Shown one piece after another: positions 1-9,978 of a DNA stretch of 64,000 nucleotides. Where the stretch lies: the NCBI GenBank assembly GCA_021299465.1, contig JAJTHB010000010.1, positions 1-64,000 on the forward strand. Reading direction: 5' to 3'. Position 1 is the stretch's first letter. Each line of letters begins with the position of its first letter. The stretch comes from Rickettsiales bacterium. Its GTDB lineage: Bacteria; Pseudomonadota; Alphaproteobacteria; Rickettsiales; SXRF01. The notes beneath the pieces are model-generated. The model was not told where the DNA came from and did no database searches. It saw nothing but the letters and a program-made list of their open reading frames with translations. A program made the position numbers and the translations under genes.

Positions 1-108
1 ACTATTTCGTGTATCAAGCGTCTAAGCACAGGTGGCGGGTACATGTAAGGTGATAAGAAACAAACCGGCCCATGAGTGGGCGCTACAGTTAATGCTTCTA
101 TTCCTTAG

Positions 109-1595
<1,487 letters not shown>

Positions 1596-1639
1596 ATTCT
1601 AACCAAACATTTGCATGGCAAACATTTGCGTCATTATAT

Positions 1640-1787
1640 TCCCAACCAAACGGTTGGGACTCAAATTTTCGGAAACACGCACAACATCACCTATTTTGAT
1701 GCGCCTTGGACTTATACAAAATAGTTATTTTGTGCATAGCAGACGAATATTGCTATTCGTCTGTAGTGTACGCAAATGATGTTGTGC
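1640..1787 (-). other. hairpin-rich rRNA leader
   Basis: The roughly 370 bases between the rRNA promoter and the 16S 5' end hold no convincing gene. They are full of perfect inverted repeats: CCCAACC/GGTTGGG at 1641-1658; an 11-bp pair GCACAACATCA/TGATGTTGTGC at 1679-1689 and 1777-1787; and two hairpins nested inside that pair, ACAAAATA/TATTTTGT at 1716-1733 and CAGACGAATA/TATTCGTCTG at 1740-1763. The outer pair would close a three-way structure in the precursor. Antitermination or RNase processing is the natural guess for an rrn leader, but this is inference. Confidence 0.6.
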
Positions 1788-1968
1788 TGTTAATTTCAAC
1801 AACGTCTAGCCATCCGAAAAGGACTAGATGCTGCAACACATCCACCACCTGCGCTTAAATGCTCTTCACGCTATCAATCGACAGATACGAATCTTTGAAT
1901 GAAATCCAAGGATTTAAGCCGTATCGAACCAGCGCTAGAAAACAGCGCCGCCTCAAGAAAGGATCGCC

Positions 1969-1997
1969 TTTATGGCAAAGCAATCCCCCCCTGTCAA
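1969..1997 (-). promoter_or_regulatory. rRNA promoter (-35/-10)
   Basis: On the minus strand a consensus -35 TTGACA (1997-1992) is followed after exactly 17 bases by CATAAA (1974-1969), four of six matches to TATAAT. Directly upstream (about 1998-2025) is an A/T-run stretch of UP-element type. It points at the 16S gene; transcription would begin near 1960. It lies between the pilin operon end and the rRNA gene, both on the same strand. Confidence 0.75.
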
Positions 1998-2077
1998 CAG
2001 GAAAAAAACATTTTTTTGTTTTTTATTCTGACTTGAAAATTTCCAAGGGAAAATGGGGGTTATGCAAACAGTGGTTT

Positions 2078-2887
2078 CTAAAAATCTGACTTAAATACTA
2101 AAGCGCATGCCTTGATCTTTTCGCTCAGCAAGTATGGGTTTCTTGCCGCATCACTGACACAGCTGCCGCTTCCAGCAGCTCCAGATCCAATAGATTGCTC
2201 ATATGATGCAGAATCATCCCAACTACCCAAAAAGCCAGAATTAATGCGCCCAGCCAGCGGCATCCCATCATCCAGCTTGTTATCGATGAAATACGCTTCT
2301 GCCGGTGTGTAGAGCGGTGTATTGGAGTTTATTCCCTCCCAACCAGCACCGAAATTCCACAGCGCCTTAAAACCAGCCCTGACATAGTGGCAATCATTAC
2401 CACTACCGCTTCCCACGCGGCAGCCGATATAAACAGCATGATCGGACTTTGTTGACATGGGTATGTATCCCCAAGGGTTAGGGTCAGGAGCTGTCCAATA
2501 AGACAAAGAGGCAAAGCCTGCTAGCGCCAGATGCTGCGGCAACAGCTCAAACGTTTCATTCTCGCCTGTATACGACATACCCCCAGGAATCATTCCATCG
2601 CCATTGCCATTTCCCACCCCATCGAAGAAACTACTGGCATGCTTGCAATCCCCTGGGAGACACTCATACTTGTTTCGGAAGGCCAAAACGAAAGCGTTCA
2701 TTTCTTCAATCTGGCGCATATCTTTGCGTAGCTCAGCGGATCGGATCAAATCCTGACCAACCAATATACCACCAAGCAAAAGACCAATTAGAATCAGAAC
2801 AATCGAGAGTTCAACGAGTGTAAACCCTGACCAATCGGACAATCTATCTTTTTCTGAGCCTGTAGGGATGTGGTAAAAACAATTCAT
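2078..2887 (-). CDS. pilin-like protein 3 (prepilin N-terminal motif)
   Basis: 269 residues with a class III signal: a 21-residue leader ending in G, then FTLVELSIVLILIGLLLGG, the hydrophobic helix cut and N-methylated by a prepilin peptidase. Like its two upstream neighbours it has the signature F-x-x-KY-x-CLPGDC after the helix, a D-x-K-x-DDG-x-P-x-x-GR element in the second half and cysteines close to the C-terminus. The C-terminal cysteine pair and the acidic loop suggest a disulfide and possible metal site as in pseudopilins. It starts one base after the stop of pilin 2 (TAAAATG), so translation is probably coupled. Pilus or type II secretion subunit; which machine uses it is unknown, since no assembly genes are in the window. 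Confidence 0.85.
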   Translation of the reverse strand: MNCFYHIPTGSEKDRLSDWSGFTLVELSIVLILIGLLLGGILVGQDLIRSAELRKDMRQIEEMNAFVLAFRNKYECLPGDCKHASSFFDGVGNGNGDGMIPGGMSYTGENETFELLPQHLALAGFASLSYWTAPDPNPWGYIPMSTKSDHAVYIGCRVGSGSGNDCHYVRAGFKALWNFGAGWEGINSNTPLYTPAEAYFIDNKLDDGMPLAGRINSGFLGSWDDSASYEQSIGSGAAGSGSCVSDAARNPYLLSEKIKACALVFKSDF

Positions 2888-2888
2888 T

Positions 2889-3692
2889 TTAAAAACTGGC
2901 TTTCACAATCATCGCGCAAAGCTCGTAAGGGGTTGGCGAGGCAGCCACAGAAAGATTGTAGGTATTGTCCTGATCCAAATCAACACACTGGGTGGGTGAT
3001 TCGCCATCAAGATTGAAGTCCATAAGAGAACATTCTCCCGTAGCCATATTAAATCCAATCATGCTTTCAATATTAGCTCTAACCCTTCCCGAATTCGGCA
3101 TTGCATCATCTATTTTAGTATCAAGTGCATAACCATCATAGATGCTGTAAATACCACCGCCAGACACGCCGATAAGCGACGTCAAATACCAAGAATTCAG
3201 CGTTAGATTTCTGTATAGGCTGGAAGGGTAGCCATGAGAATTTAGCCATACACCACCACGCGCATTTGACCCCATACCCTGCCCGGGCATTTTGGGACGA
3301 GGCGAGTTGACACCCGGCACACCCCCCGATGTGATTGCTTCCGGAATCAAGCCAGATCTGCTTAGCATCTCCCAAAAGCCCTCAGCCTCTGTACCAGCCT
3401 GAGTGCAGCCACTGCTTTGAACCGCGCCATTCGCATTGCCGTTTTTAGTGCCGCTATCGACCAGATCGATGGCAAACGCAGAGCCGCAGTCCCCCGGAAG
3501 GCAGTTATATTTGTTCCTGAATGTATTAACCGCTGAATCAAGCGATTCGAGCTGAGCGATTTGGGCGCGCATTTGCGATGCCTTGATCAAATCACGACCA
3601 ATTAATACGCCGCCAAGAACAAGTCCAATAATCACCAGCACAATCGATATCTCGATGAGGGTAAAGCCAATCAAGGAGCGGCTACAAATCAC
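2889..3692 (-). CDS. pilin-like protein 2 (prepilin N-terminal motif)
   Basis: 267 residues from a GTG start at 3692. I choose GTG because an excellent ribosome site (AAGGGGGAG) lies six bases upstream, the start overlaps the pilin 1 stop as TAGTG, and the leader becomes a typical nine residues ending in G before FTLIEISIVLVII. An upstream ATG at 3722 would overlap pilin 1 by 31 bases. Shares CLPGDC, the KIDDAMPNSGR element and a C-terminal cysteine (ELCAMIVKASF) with the flanking paralogues. Family function: membrane-anchored subunit of a type IV pilus or type II secretion pseudopilus. Confidence 0.85.
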   Translation of the reverse strand: MICSRSLIGFTLIEISIVLVIIGLVLGGVLIGRDLIKASQMRAQIAQLESLDSAVNTFRNKYNCLPGDCGSAFAIDLVDSGTKNGNANGAVQSSGCTQAGTEAEGFWEMLSRSGLIPEAITSGGVPGVNSPRPKMPGQGMGSNARGGVWLNSHGYPSSLYRNLTLNSWYLTSLIGVSGGGIYSIYDGYALDTKIDDAMPNSGRVRANIESMIGFNMATGECSLMDFNLDGESPTQCVDLDQDNTYNLSVAASPTPYELCAMIVKASF

Positions 3693-4627
3693 TACCAGCT
3701 CCCCCTTAATACGATTGTGCAATGACTAATGGGATCTCTTAATTGGACCCGATATTGGTTTGGCTGCTTTTGTGTATCGGCACAATTTAAAGGGCCATTG
3801 GTAAAAGCACTATTTAAAGGAAAAAAAATACCCCCAACAACAGTTAAGTTTCCAGCAATATCTGAGGAATAAATGAAGGACCCTTTGCCACGCATTCGAC
3901 CATTCGAAGGAAGGCCATCGTCAATTTTACTATCTAATGCATAAGCAATATCAGGGCTGACAATAGGCAAATACGATTCCCTATCGATAGAGACGACAAA
4001 AGAATTGGCGACAAAACCACTATACACAGTACCGCCATCGACTCCGTTGGCATTAAAATCAAAAAACGCGAGCGAAATTCCCGGCTTACCAGAAAAACCA
4101 CTCCAATCAGCGGCATCAAACAAAGGGGACTGATCTGGAGGAATATTTGTCAAAGCAGGGATTTTTAGTCCAGGCGTGGTTTTTCCAAGCGATTGAAAAA
4201 TGTCGCCATTGACTGCGGCATCATAGCCACTCACAAGATTAGAATTTAACATGTGTTGCCAGAAATTTGATGACTCTTTGCGATCAGGCGTTAAAGCGGC
4301 CTGGAAAAAGTATTCGATATCAATACGGCCATCTGAATTACCATCCCAGCTCACATCATCGCTTGTTGCAAGCCCCAAATCGTATGAATTATTGCAATCT
4401 CCGGGCAAGCAATTATACTTAAGTCGAAAAGTGTTCACTGCGATATTTAATTGCTCAAATTGTGATACCTGTTGCCGCAACTGAGCAGCTAAGATTAAAT
4501 CCCGCCCAATCAAAATACCCGCTGCTAGCAAGCCAATTATCACGAGCACTATCGAAAGCTCGATGAGGGTAAAGCCCGATGATAGTCCAGATCGTTTTTT
4601 CATGCTATTTTTATAGTTATAAGACAT
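3692..4627 (-). CDS. pilin-like protein 1 (prepilin N-terminal motif)
   Basis: 311 residues, or 303 if the ATG at 4603 (MKKRSGLSSG) is used; no clear ribosome site decides. The cleavage motif is G followed by FTLIELSIVLVIIGLLAAG. CLPGDC follows the long helix, and KIDDGLPSNGR lies in the last third, with cysteines at the end (CADT and SHCTIV). First and longest of three tandem paralogues. It starts 14 bases after the glycosyltransferase stop, and its own stop overlaps the GTG of pilin 2, so the four genes are almost certainly one transcript. Confidence 0.85.
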   Translation of the reverse strand: MSYNYKNSMKKRSGLSSGFTLIELSIVLVIIGLLAAGILIGRDLILAAQLRQQVSQFEQLNIAVNTFRLKYNCLPGDCNNSYDLGLATSDDVSWDGNSDGRIDIEYFFQAALTPDRKESSNFWQHMLNSNLVSGYDAAVNGDIFQSLGKTTPGLKIPALTNIPPDQSPLFDAADWSGFSGKPGISLAFFDFNANGVDGGTVYSGFVANSFVVSIDRESYLPIVSPDIAYALDSKIDDGLPSNGRMRGKGSFIYSSDIAGNLTVVGGIFFPLNSAFTNGPLNCADTQKQPNQYRVQLRDPISHCTIVLRGSW

Positions 4628-4641
4628 TAATTATTTTCTAA

Positions 4642-6591
4642 CTAAATGCTGTCTGATTTTTTCCATTTACCCTCGGCGGCGTTGGAACTAATCGTGTTTT
4701 TTTTGAGGTCGATTCCGGCAAATTCCCAAAAATCACTGATATCTCTCTTATTTCCCATGTTATAGCGCGATATCTCTGCGAGTGCTTTTTTGTCTTCTGT
4801 GATCTTCAGACCCAGCAAATGCCATACACGTTTTTTTCCAATTTCAGCCGCATCTGATATAGCCTTATAATCCTCAGCATCTTTAGCTTTACGCCTTTTC
4901 GCATGCCATGCGTGATAAATCACCGCTTCATCAGGGTGGAACAAATCCCAGCCATGCGTCCATAGCCTTGCTGAGTAGACCAGCTCCTGCCCTCTGAAAT
5001 AAATATGCGGGTCGAAAGGAATTTCATCGAACACACGCGTTGGCGCAAAAAAGAAATTGCCTACAAAAAACGGCGTGACCGGCAGTTGATTAGCCGGCAA
5101 TTCCTGTTTGCTCCTGATCCACCCGCAAAGATGCACCGGCTGTAAATCATGCGGGTAGCCAATCTGGCCGACATAAGTGCCGTGCACAAGTCCGGCGGTT
5201 TCTTCCAGATCATGAGGCGGGTTATAATTGGGAACGGTTGACGTTAGCGCCGCTTTTGGCGAGCCGGAACGCTTAAGCATAGCGATCATGATTTCGTCCC
5301 AGCCTTCGGCAAAACGCATATGCGCATCAATCTGCAGCACATAATCCTCACCATCGCGTAGCGACAAGGCCTGCGCCCTTGCCCAACAACCACCTTTACT
5401 TTCGCCGTAGTGATACATCACCCTGCGTATCTGATCGGGATAAGGCGGCGGGTATTGGAAACAGTCACGATCCTTTTCTGGGTCAAACTGCCAGCATATG
5501 CCAACCGTAATGCGTTCGGGATAAGTTGCTTTTGCGTATAAATCCCTAACAGTGTGTTGGCACTCAGGGTCTCGGTAGCTGGCAATGCTGACAAAGATAC
5601 TCGGACGATGCGTTTTCTCAAGCCTAGGAAACTGAAGCCAGCGGCCGGTTTTTGCCCGCTCACCGATGATACGCTGGGTCATATCGACATCAGCAAATCG
5701 CCAGAAATCCTCGCGCGGCCTCACGCCGCCGAGGCCGTAGCGATCATACTCGATCAACGCTACTTCAGGTGCGGCTTCGTCAAACAGCAAGTGGCGCAAA
5801 CGAAGATGAGACAGCTCCGTGCGCTTGGTTTTTTCTGTTTTATAGACGGATTTCTCGCCCTCATTACGGCTTTTGGCAAACCAGTGATGATAGATCAGCG
5901 GTTTATCGGGCTGGTAGATATCGACTCCATATGTCCATAACCGCATGGAATAGGCAATCTCCTCCCCCCAGAAAAAGATATGCGGATCAAACGGAATCTG
6001 TTGCTGTGTTTCGGCGCGCATAAACATGAAGTTGCCGACGACAAATGGGCTTATCTGTAGCCCCCAGCCCTGTGATCCCTTTGGGCGCATGTAGCTCACC
6101 AGATGGATCGGTTGCAATTGGTTGGGGTGAGAAATCATGCCAACCGCAATCATGGGAAAACCATGCTTCTCATGATCATGAAGATGGTCAGGCGGTGTGT
6201 AATTGGGCGGCATGCCGGACAGCACGGCAGGTTTGGTGGGTGTGTGTTCCAGCGCATCGATCATCAGCGCGTCCCAACCTTTAACAAAGCGCATATGTGC
6301 ATCGATCATCAGGATGTAATCTTCGCCTTCATGCAGTGAGAGCGCTTGAGAGCGCGCCCAGCAGGCTCCTTTTGCTTCATGAGACTCATAGGGAATGATG
6401 CGAACCTGATCAGGATACGGCGCAGGTGCTACGAAACAATCCTCATCTTTTACAGCATCATACTGCCAGCAAATGCCTACAAAAATTCTCTCGGGGTGAA
6501 GTGCTTGCTTAAACGCATCAATCACCGTGTGCTGGCACTCCGTATCACGGTAGCTGGCGATGGAAATAAAAATGCTAGGCAGCTTTGTCAT
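4642..6591 (-). CDS. tandem two-domain GlcNAc-transferase-like protein (GT60/PF11397 type)
   Basis: 649 residues made of two homologous halves, about 5-309 and 320-640. Both begin PSIF-I/V-SIASYRD-x-ECQHTV, continue with VGICWQ-Y/F-D and a GT-A metal motif IDAHMRF (DAH at 97-99 and 412-414), and end with YS-x-RLWT-x-G-x-D and a YH-x-W-x-AK-x-R segment. These are features of the family of Skp1-hydroxyproline GlcNAc-transferases. Both halves keep the DxH and the acceptor-side histidines, so both look catalytically competent. No signal peptide or membrane helix, hence cytoplasmic. It overlaps recG by 17 bases upstream and is 14 bases from pilin 1 downstream. Substrate unknown; the pilins are the obvious candidates by context only. 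Confidence 0.8.
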   Translation of the reverse strand: MTKLPSIFISIASYRDTECQHTVIDAFKQALHPERIFVGICWQYDAVKDEDCFVAPAPYPDQVRIIPYESHEAKGACWARSQALSLHEGEDYILMIDAHMRFVKGWDALMIDALEHTPTKPAVLSGMPPNYTPPDHLHDHEKHGFPMIAVGMISHPNQLQPIHLVSYMRPKGSQGWGLQISPFVVGNFMFMRAETQQQIPFDPHIFFWGEEIAYSMRLWTYGVDIYQPDKPLIYHHWFAKSRNEGEKSVYKTEKTKRTELSHLRLRHLLFDEAAPEVALIEYDRYGLGGVRPREDFWRFADVDMTQRIIGERAKTGRWLQFPRLEKTHRPSIFVSIASYRDPECQHTVRDLYAKATYPERITVGICWQFDPEKDRDCFQYPPPYPDQIRRVMYHYGESKGGCWARAQALSLRDGEDYVLQIDAHMRFAEGWDEIMIAMLKRSGSPKAALTSTVPNYNPPHDLEETAGLVHGTYVGQIGYPHDLQPVHLCGWIRSKQELPANQLPVTPFFVGNFFFAPTRVFDEIPFDPHIYFRGQELVYSARLWTHGWDLFHPDEAVIYHAWHAKRRKAKDAEDYKAISDAAEIGKKRVWHLLGLKITEDKKALAEISRYNMGNKRDISDFWEFAGIDLKKNTISSNAAEGKWKKSDSI

Positions 6592-8692
6592 ATGAGCCGT
6601 TGTGATAGTTGAATAACGAAAGCAATAGCTGATGTGGCCGCGAAACTTCTGATTTCAGGATGCGGGCAGCCTCCTGCCTTGCTTCAGTTAGCATAGCGTG
6701 ATGCTCGGCAAAATTGATGAAAACGAAGCGCTGGTGACCACTTTGCCTGATGCCCAGAATCTCACCGCTACCGCGCTGCCTGAGATCCGCTTCAGCAATC
6801 GCGAAACCATCATCGGTTTCACGTAGAACAGATAGTCTTTGCTGGATATCAGACATGATATCCTGATTGTTATGGTTGCTATAGAGCAAAACGCAAGCGC
6901 TCGGCTTATCACCGCGCCCCACACGGCCACGCAGCTGGTGAAGCTGGGCTAGGCCAAAGCGCTCGGCGCGCTCAATCACCATAATCGTGGCATCGCGCAC
7001 ATCCACCCCCACTTCGACAACTGTCGTCGCCACCAGCAGGCTGGTTTGACCTTCTGCAAATTGCTGCATTTGTGCGTTTCGCTCATCCGGCTTCATGCGC
7101 CCATGCACCATGCTGACCCGCCCTTTAAATCTCGCTGAAAATTCTGTGTAGCGAAGCTTCACGGCTGCCAGATCATCGGGCGATGCGCTTGCCGATTCAT
7201 CATCGATCATCGGGCAAATCCAGTAAGCCTTCTCGCCTCTTGCGAGCGCAGCTTCTAGGCGCGCTAATACTTCTTCGATGCGCGATGAAGGAATCAAACG
7301 CGTTGCAATAGGCTGGCGACCTGCGGGCTTTTCTTTCAGCTCCGAAATATCCATATCGCCGTAAAGTGTCAGCGCCAGCGATCGAGGAATGGGGGTTGCC
7401 GTCATATGCAGCAGGTGCGGTTTATCACCTTTCTCGGCAAGCGCTAATCGCTGCGCTACGCCGAAGCGGTGCTGCTCGTCCACTACTATGAGCGACAGGT
7501 TTTGGAAAGCGACCTGCTCCTGAAAGAGGGCGTGAGTACCAATAATAATTTTTGCTTCGCCGCTAGCGATCTTGCTCAGTACTATTTTTCGCTCAGTGCT
7601 TTTGATTGAACTGGTAAGCAGAACAATTGTATCGCATCCCATTAGAGCAGAAATCGTTTTGTAATGCTGTTTCGCAAGCAACTCTGTGGGTGCCATGAGC
7701 GCCGATTGCCTATCCTCTTCGGCCACCTTAAGCATCGAAAATAGCGCGACGATGGTTTTACCGCTGCCGACATCACCCTGCAAAAGCCGCGTCATGCGAT
7801 GGCCTGATGAGATGTCGGCGGCAATATCGCTTAGCACCTGTTGCTGGCCGGATGTGAGAGCGAATGGAAGTCTTTTCAGCAGGGCATTAGCAAGCGATCC
7901 ATTGCCGCGAATCACACAGGCGGACTGACGCTGCATATGGCTTCTAATGATCGCAAGATGGAGCTGCGTTGCCAGCATTTCATCATAAGCAAGGCGCGCG
8001 CGCTCGGGCGATGATGGATTTAAATCCTGAGGCTCCCCTGGATGATGAGCCTTAATGAGCGCCTGCTTCAGGCCAGGCCACCCATTTTTTTTGCATGTTG
8101 CCTCATCAATCCATTCCGGCAAATCAGGAAACTGCAACAAGGCCTGCTCAACAAGTTTTGCGATGCGCTTTGATGTCATACCGGCAGTTAAGGGATAGAC
8201 AGGCTCAATTTTTTGAACGTCAGCAAGCTGGGATACCGGAGCAATAATGTCCGGATGCGTCATCTGCAGCTGAAAATCGAAGCGCTCCAGCATACCGCTG
8301 ATGACACGCTGACTTCCAACCGGCAGCGCCTGCTTAATATATTCATCGCGGGCATTGAAAAAAACCAGCGTGATCTCACCGGTCTCATTCACACATATCA
8401 CCTTGTAAGGCTGTCTACCGAAACGTTTCTGCTTAGGCGGCAGGTGTGTTTCGACTTTCACAACCAGGGTGGCCACCACAGCTTCCGGCGCCGAATGAAG
8501 CGGGTAGCTCATACGGCGGTCAATGATGCCAATCGGCAGGTGAAATAAAAGATCACGAACGGTAGGAAACATTCCACCGGAAAGCTGCGTGCCGACCGGC
8601 AGCAAATTCGCCAGTGACTTGGCAACCGAAGGCCCTATCCCCTTGATGCGAGTGACCGGCGAAAATAAAAAATTTAGTGCTTCATCGCGCAT
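6575..8692 (-). CDS. recG: ATP-dependent DNA helicase RecG
   Basis: 705 residues, normal for RecG. N-terminal wedge/OB domain (about 1-250), Walker A GDVGSGKT, a DEQH box (VVDEQHRFGV), motif III HMTATPIPR, and helicase C domain with LRGRVGRG and the C-terminal RQSGHQRF. RecG regresses stalled replication forks and processes Holliday junctions and R-loops. The closeness of recG to sdhE and mfd (reading away on the other strand) is a common alphaproteobacterial arrangement. The ATG at 8692 has only a weak ribosome site. Its 3' end overlaps the glycosyltransferase start, so the pilin genes may be partly co-transcribed with it. Confidence 0.97.
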   Translation of the reverse strand: MRDEALNFLFSPVTRIKGIGPSVAKSLANLLPVGTQLSGGMFPTVRDLLFHLPIGIIDRRMSYPLHSAPEAVVATLVVKVETHLPPKQKRFGRQPYKVICVNETGEITLVFFNARDEYIKQALPVGSQRVISGMLERFDFQLQMTHPDIIAPVSQLADVQKIEPVYPLTAGMTSKRIAKLVEQALLQFPDLPEWIDEATCKKNGWPGLKQALIKAHHPGEPQDLNPSSPERARLAYDEMLATQLHLAIIRSHMQRQSACVIRGNGSLANALLKRLPFALTSGQQQVLSDIAADISSGHRMTRLLQGDVGSGKTIVALFSMLKVAEEDRQSALMAPTELLAKQHYKTISALMGCDTIVLLTSSIKSTERKIVLSKIASGEAKIIIGTHALFQEQVAFQNLSLIVVDEQHRFGVAQRLALAEKGDKPHLLHMTATPIPRSLALTLYGDMDISELKEKPAGRQPIATRLIPSSRIEEVLARLEAALARGEKAYWICPMIDDESASASPDDLAAVKLRYTEFSARFKGRVSMVHGRMKPDERNAQMQQFAEGQTSLLVATTVVEVGVDVRDATIMVIERAERFGLAQLHQLRGRVGRGDKPSACVLLYSNHNNQDIMSDIQQRLSVLRETDDGFAIAEADLRQRGSGEILGIRQSGHQRFVFINFAEHHAMLTEARQEAARILKSEVSRPHQLLLSLFNYHNGSYDKAA

Positions 8693-8730
8693 AGCGGCAC
8701 GATGATAGAGAAATCAACCAAGAAAATCTA

Positions 8731-9657
8731 TCACGCGCTGCGCTTATCGCCTTCACCAATTTCAATAAGGGCATTGGCTGCGTTAGCGGGCATTTCATCA
8801 AGCGCCAGATCGCATTTATCGATGATCTGCTTGTCGTCAACACGGCCCGTAATACGCGTGAAACTGATACTTACTGAAAGACCAATTGTCGTACGATCAG
8901 GCAGGTTGTATGGGTTAGCAGCAATCTGCCAGCGCAGGCGATTAAACACCATGCGGGCGGATTCTGGCGTGGTATCAAGCAAGAGCACCCCAAGTCGTTT
9001 ATAATTTACGCTACCGACGACATCATCCGGTCTCAAATTCTGGCGGCAAATAAATGCCACATGCTTGAGGATCGATTGACAGACAGGACGGCCATACTGC
9101 GAAAACAATTCATCATAATGATCAATCTGCAAAATAGAAAAGCAGGTGCGCAAATCGCTTTTGCTATTATAATAACCCATAAGCTCGATATCTTTACCAA
9201 GCGAACCGCGATCAGGCAGGCCGGTTTCTGAATCTACAACCTCGTGACCCCTCAGATTCTCCTGAATCGCCGTGCGTAGCGCCTCGTTTTTGCGCAGACC
9301 CATTTTATCCTGAAGCACCAGCTTGAAAATCACCTGACTACCCGTTGATTCAGCGCGAACGACTTTCAATCGAAATCCGGTTTCTTTACCGTCCTTGCCA
9401 ATCACCGAAAAACTCTGAACCTTGCCAAGAACAGCACCAACATCATTAATCTCGCCGCCAAACTCTACGTATTCTTTCAAGAGCTCGCCAATGCGTGGGG
9501 GCAAAATTTTTGCAAGCGGCTGCCCTGCAAGCTCTGCATTACCATAATCGAGCATGTCCTCGGCCACATTATTGACATCGCGAATTTCTATCGACTTAAG
9601 GGCGTTATTCTGGCAGATGGTGATCACCGCGTCGTTGTTGCGATAGCCAATGAGCAT
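8731..9657 (-). CDS. PAS-like plus degenerate GGDEF protein
   Basis: 308 residues from ATG 9657 (GGAAAT upstream; a TTG at 9669 would add four residues). The N-terminal half is a PAS-like sensor (EIRDVNNVAEDMLDYGNAEL, then ELAGQPLAKILPP). The second half has the GGDEF fold entry DSETGLPDRGSLGKDIEL and SILQIDHYDELFSQYG, but the catalytic signature is replaced by SVNYKRLGVLLLD, so it should not make c-di-GMP. Likely a regulatory or nucleotide-sensing relic domain. Divergent from sdhE across an 84-base gap. Confidence 0.75.
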   Translation of the reverse strand: MLIGYRNNDAVITICQNNALKSIEIRDVNNVAEDMLDYGNAELAGQPLAKILPPRIGELLKEYVEFGGEINDVGAVLGKVQSFSVIGKDGKETGFRLKVVRAESTGSQVIFKLVLQDKMGLRKNEALRTAIQENLRGHEVVDSETGLPDRGSLGKDIELMGYYNSKSDLRTCFSILQIDHYDELFSQYGRPVCQSILKHVAFICRQNLRPDDVVGSVNYKRLGVLLLDTTPESARMVFNRLRWQIAANPYNLPDRTTIGLSVSISFTRITGRVDDKQIIDKCDLALDEMPANAANALIEIGEGDKRSA

Positions 9658-9741
9658 AGGTATTTCCAATCGAAAGTTAGACTTAGTCAGTTAAACCGTA
9701 GCGCGATAAGATGAAAAAATTATTAACATATTGTTTTATCT

Positions 9742-9978
9742 ATGGAAGCAGATAGCCGACGCAAACGCCTGATCTTCCGAAGCACCCATCGTGGTAACAA
9801 GGAAATGGATATTGTCTTCAGTCGGTTCGTCGAGAAGCATTTTAGTAGCCTGCATGGTGCTGAATTAGATCTTTACGAACGCCTGCTTGAAGAAAATGAT
9901 GTTGAGATATGGGATTGGATCACCGGCAAGCCATCGCCAGCACACTACGACGCCCTGCTGAAGCGCATGCAGGAATGA
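9742..9978 (+). CDS. sdhE: FAD assembly factor SdhE (DUF339)
   Basis: 78 residues. Carries the family core RGNKEMD (usually RGMKEMD), followed by ELDLYERLLEENDVEIWDWI, the typical SdhE/Sdh5 ending. SdhE helps covalent flavinylation of the succinate dehydrogenase flavoprotein in the cytoplasm. Its stop overlaps the Mfd start (ATGA at 9975-9978). A second SDH assembly protein of the SDHAF4 type is encoded at 61142-61297, although no sdh structural gene is in the window. Confidence 0.93.
   Translation: MEADSRRKRLIFRSTHRGNKEMDIVFSRFVEKHFSSLHGAELDLYERLLEENDVEIWDWITGKPSPAHYDALLKRMQE

Noticed and set aside
1859-2089. 76-codon frame between the pilins and the 16S gene
   Set aside because: Lies across the rRNA promoter on the opposite strand; no ribosome site, no recognisable protein.
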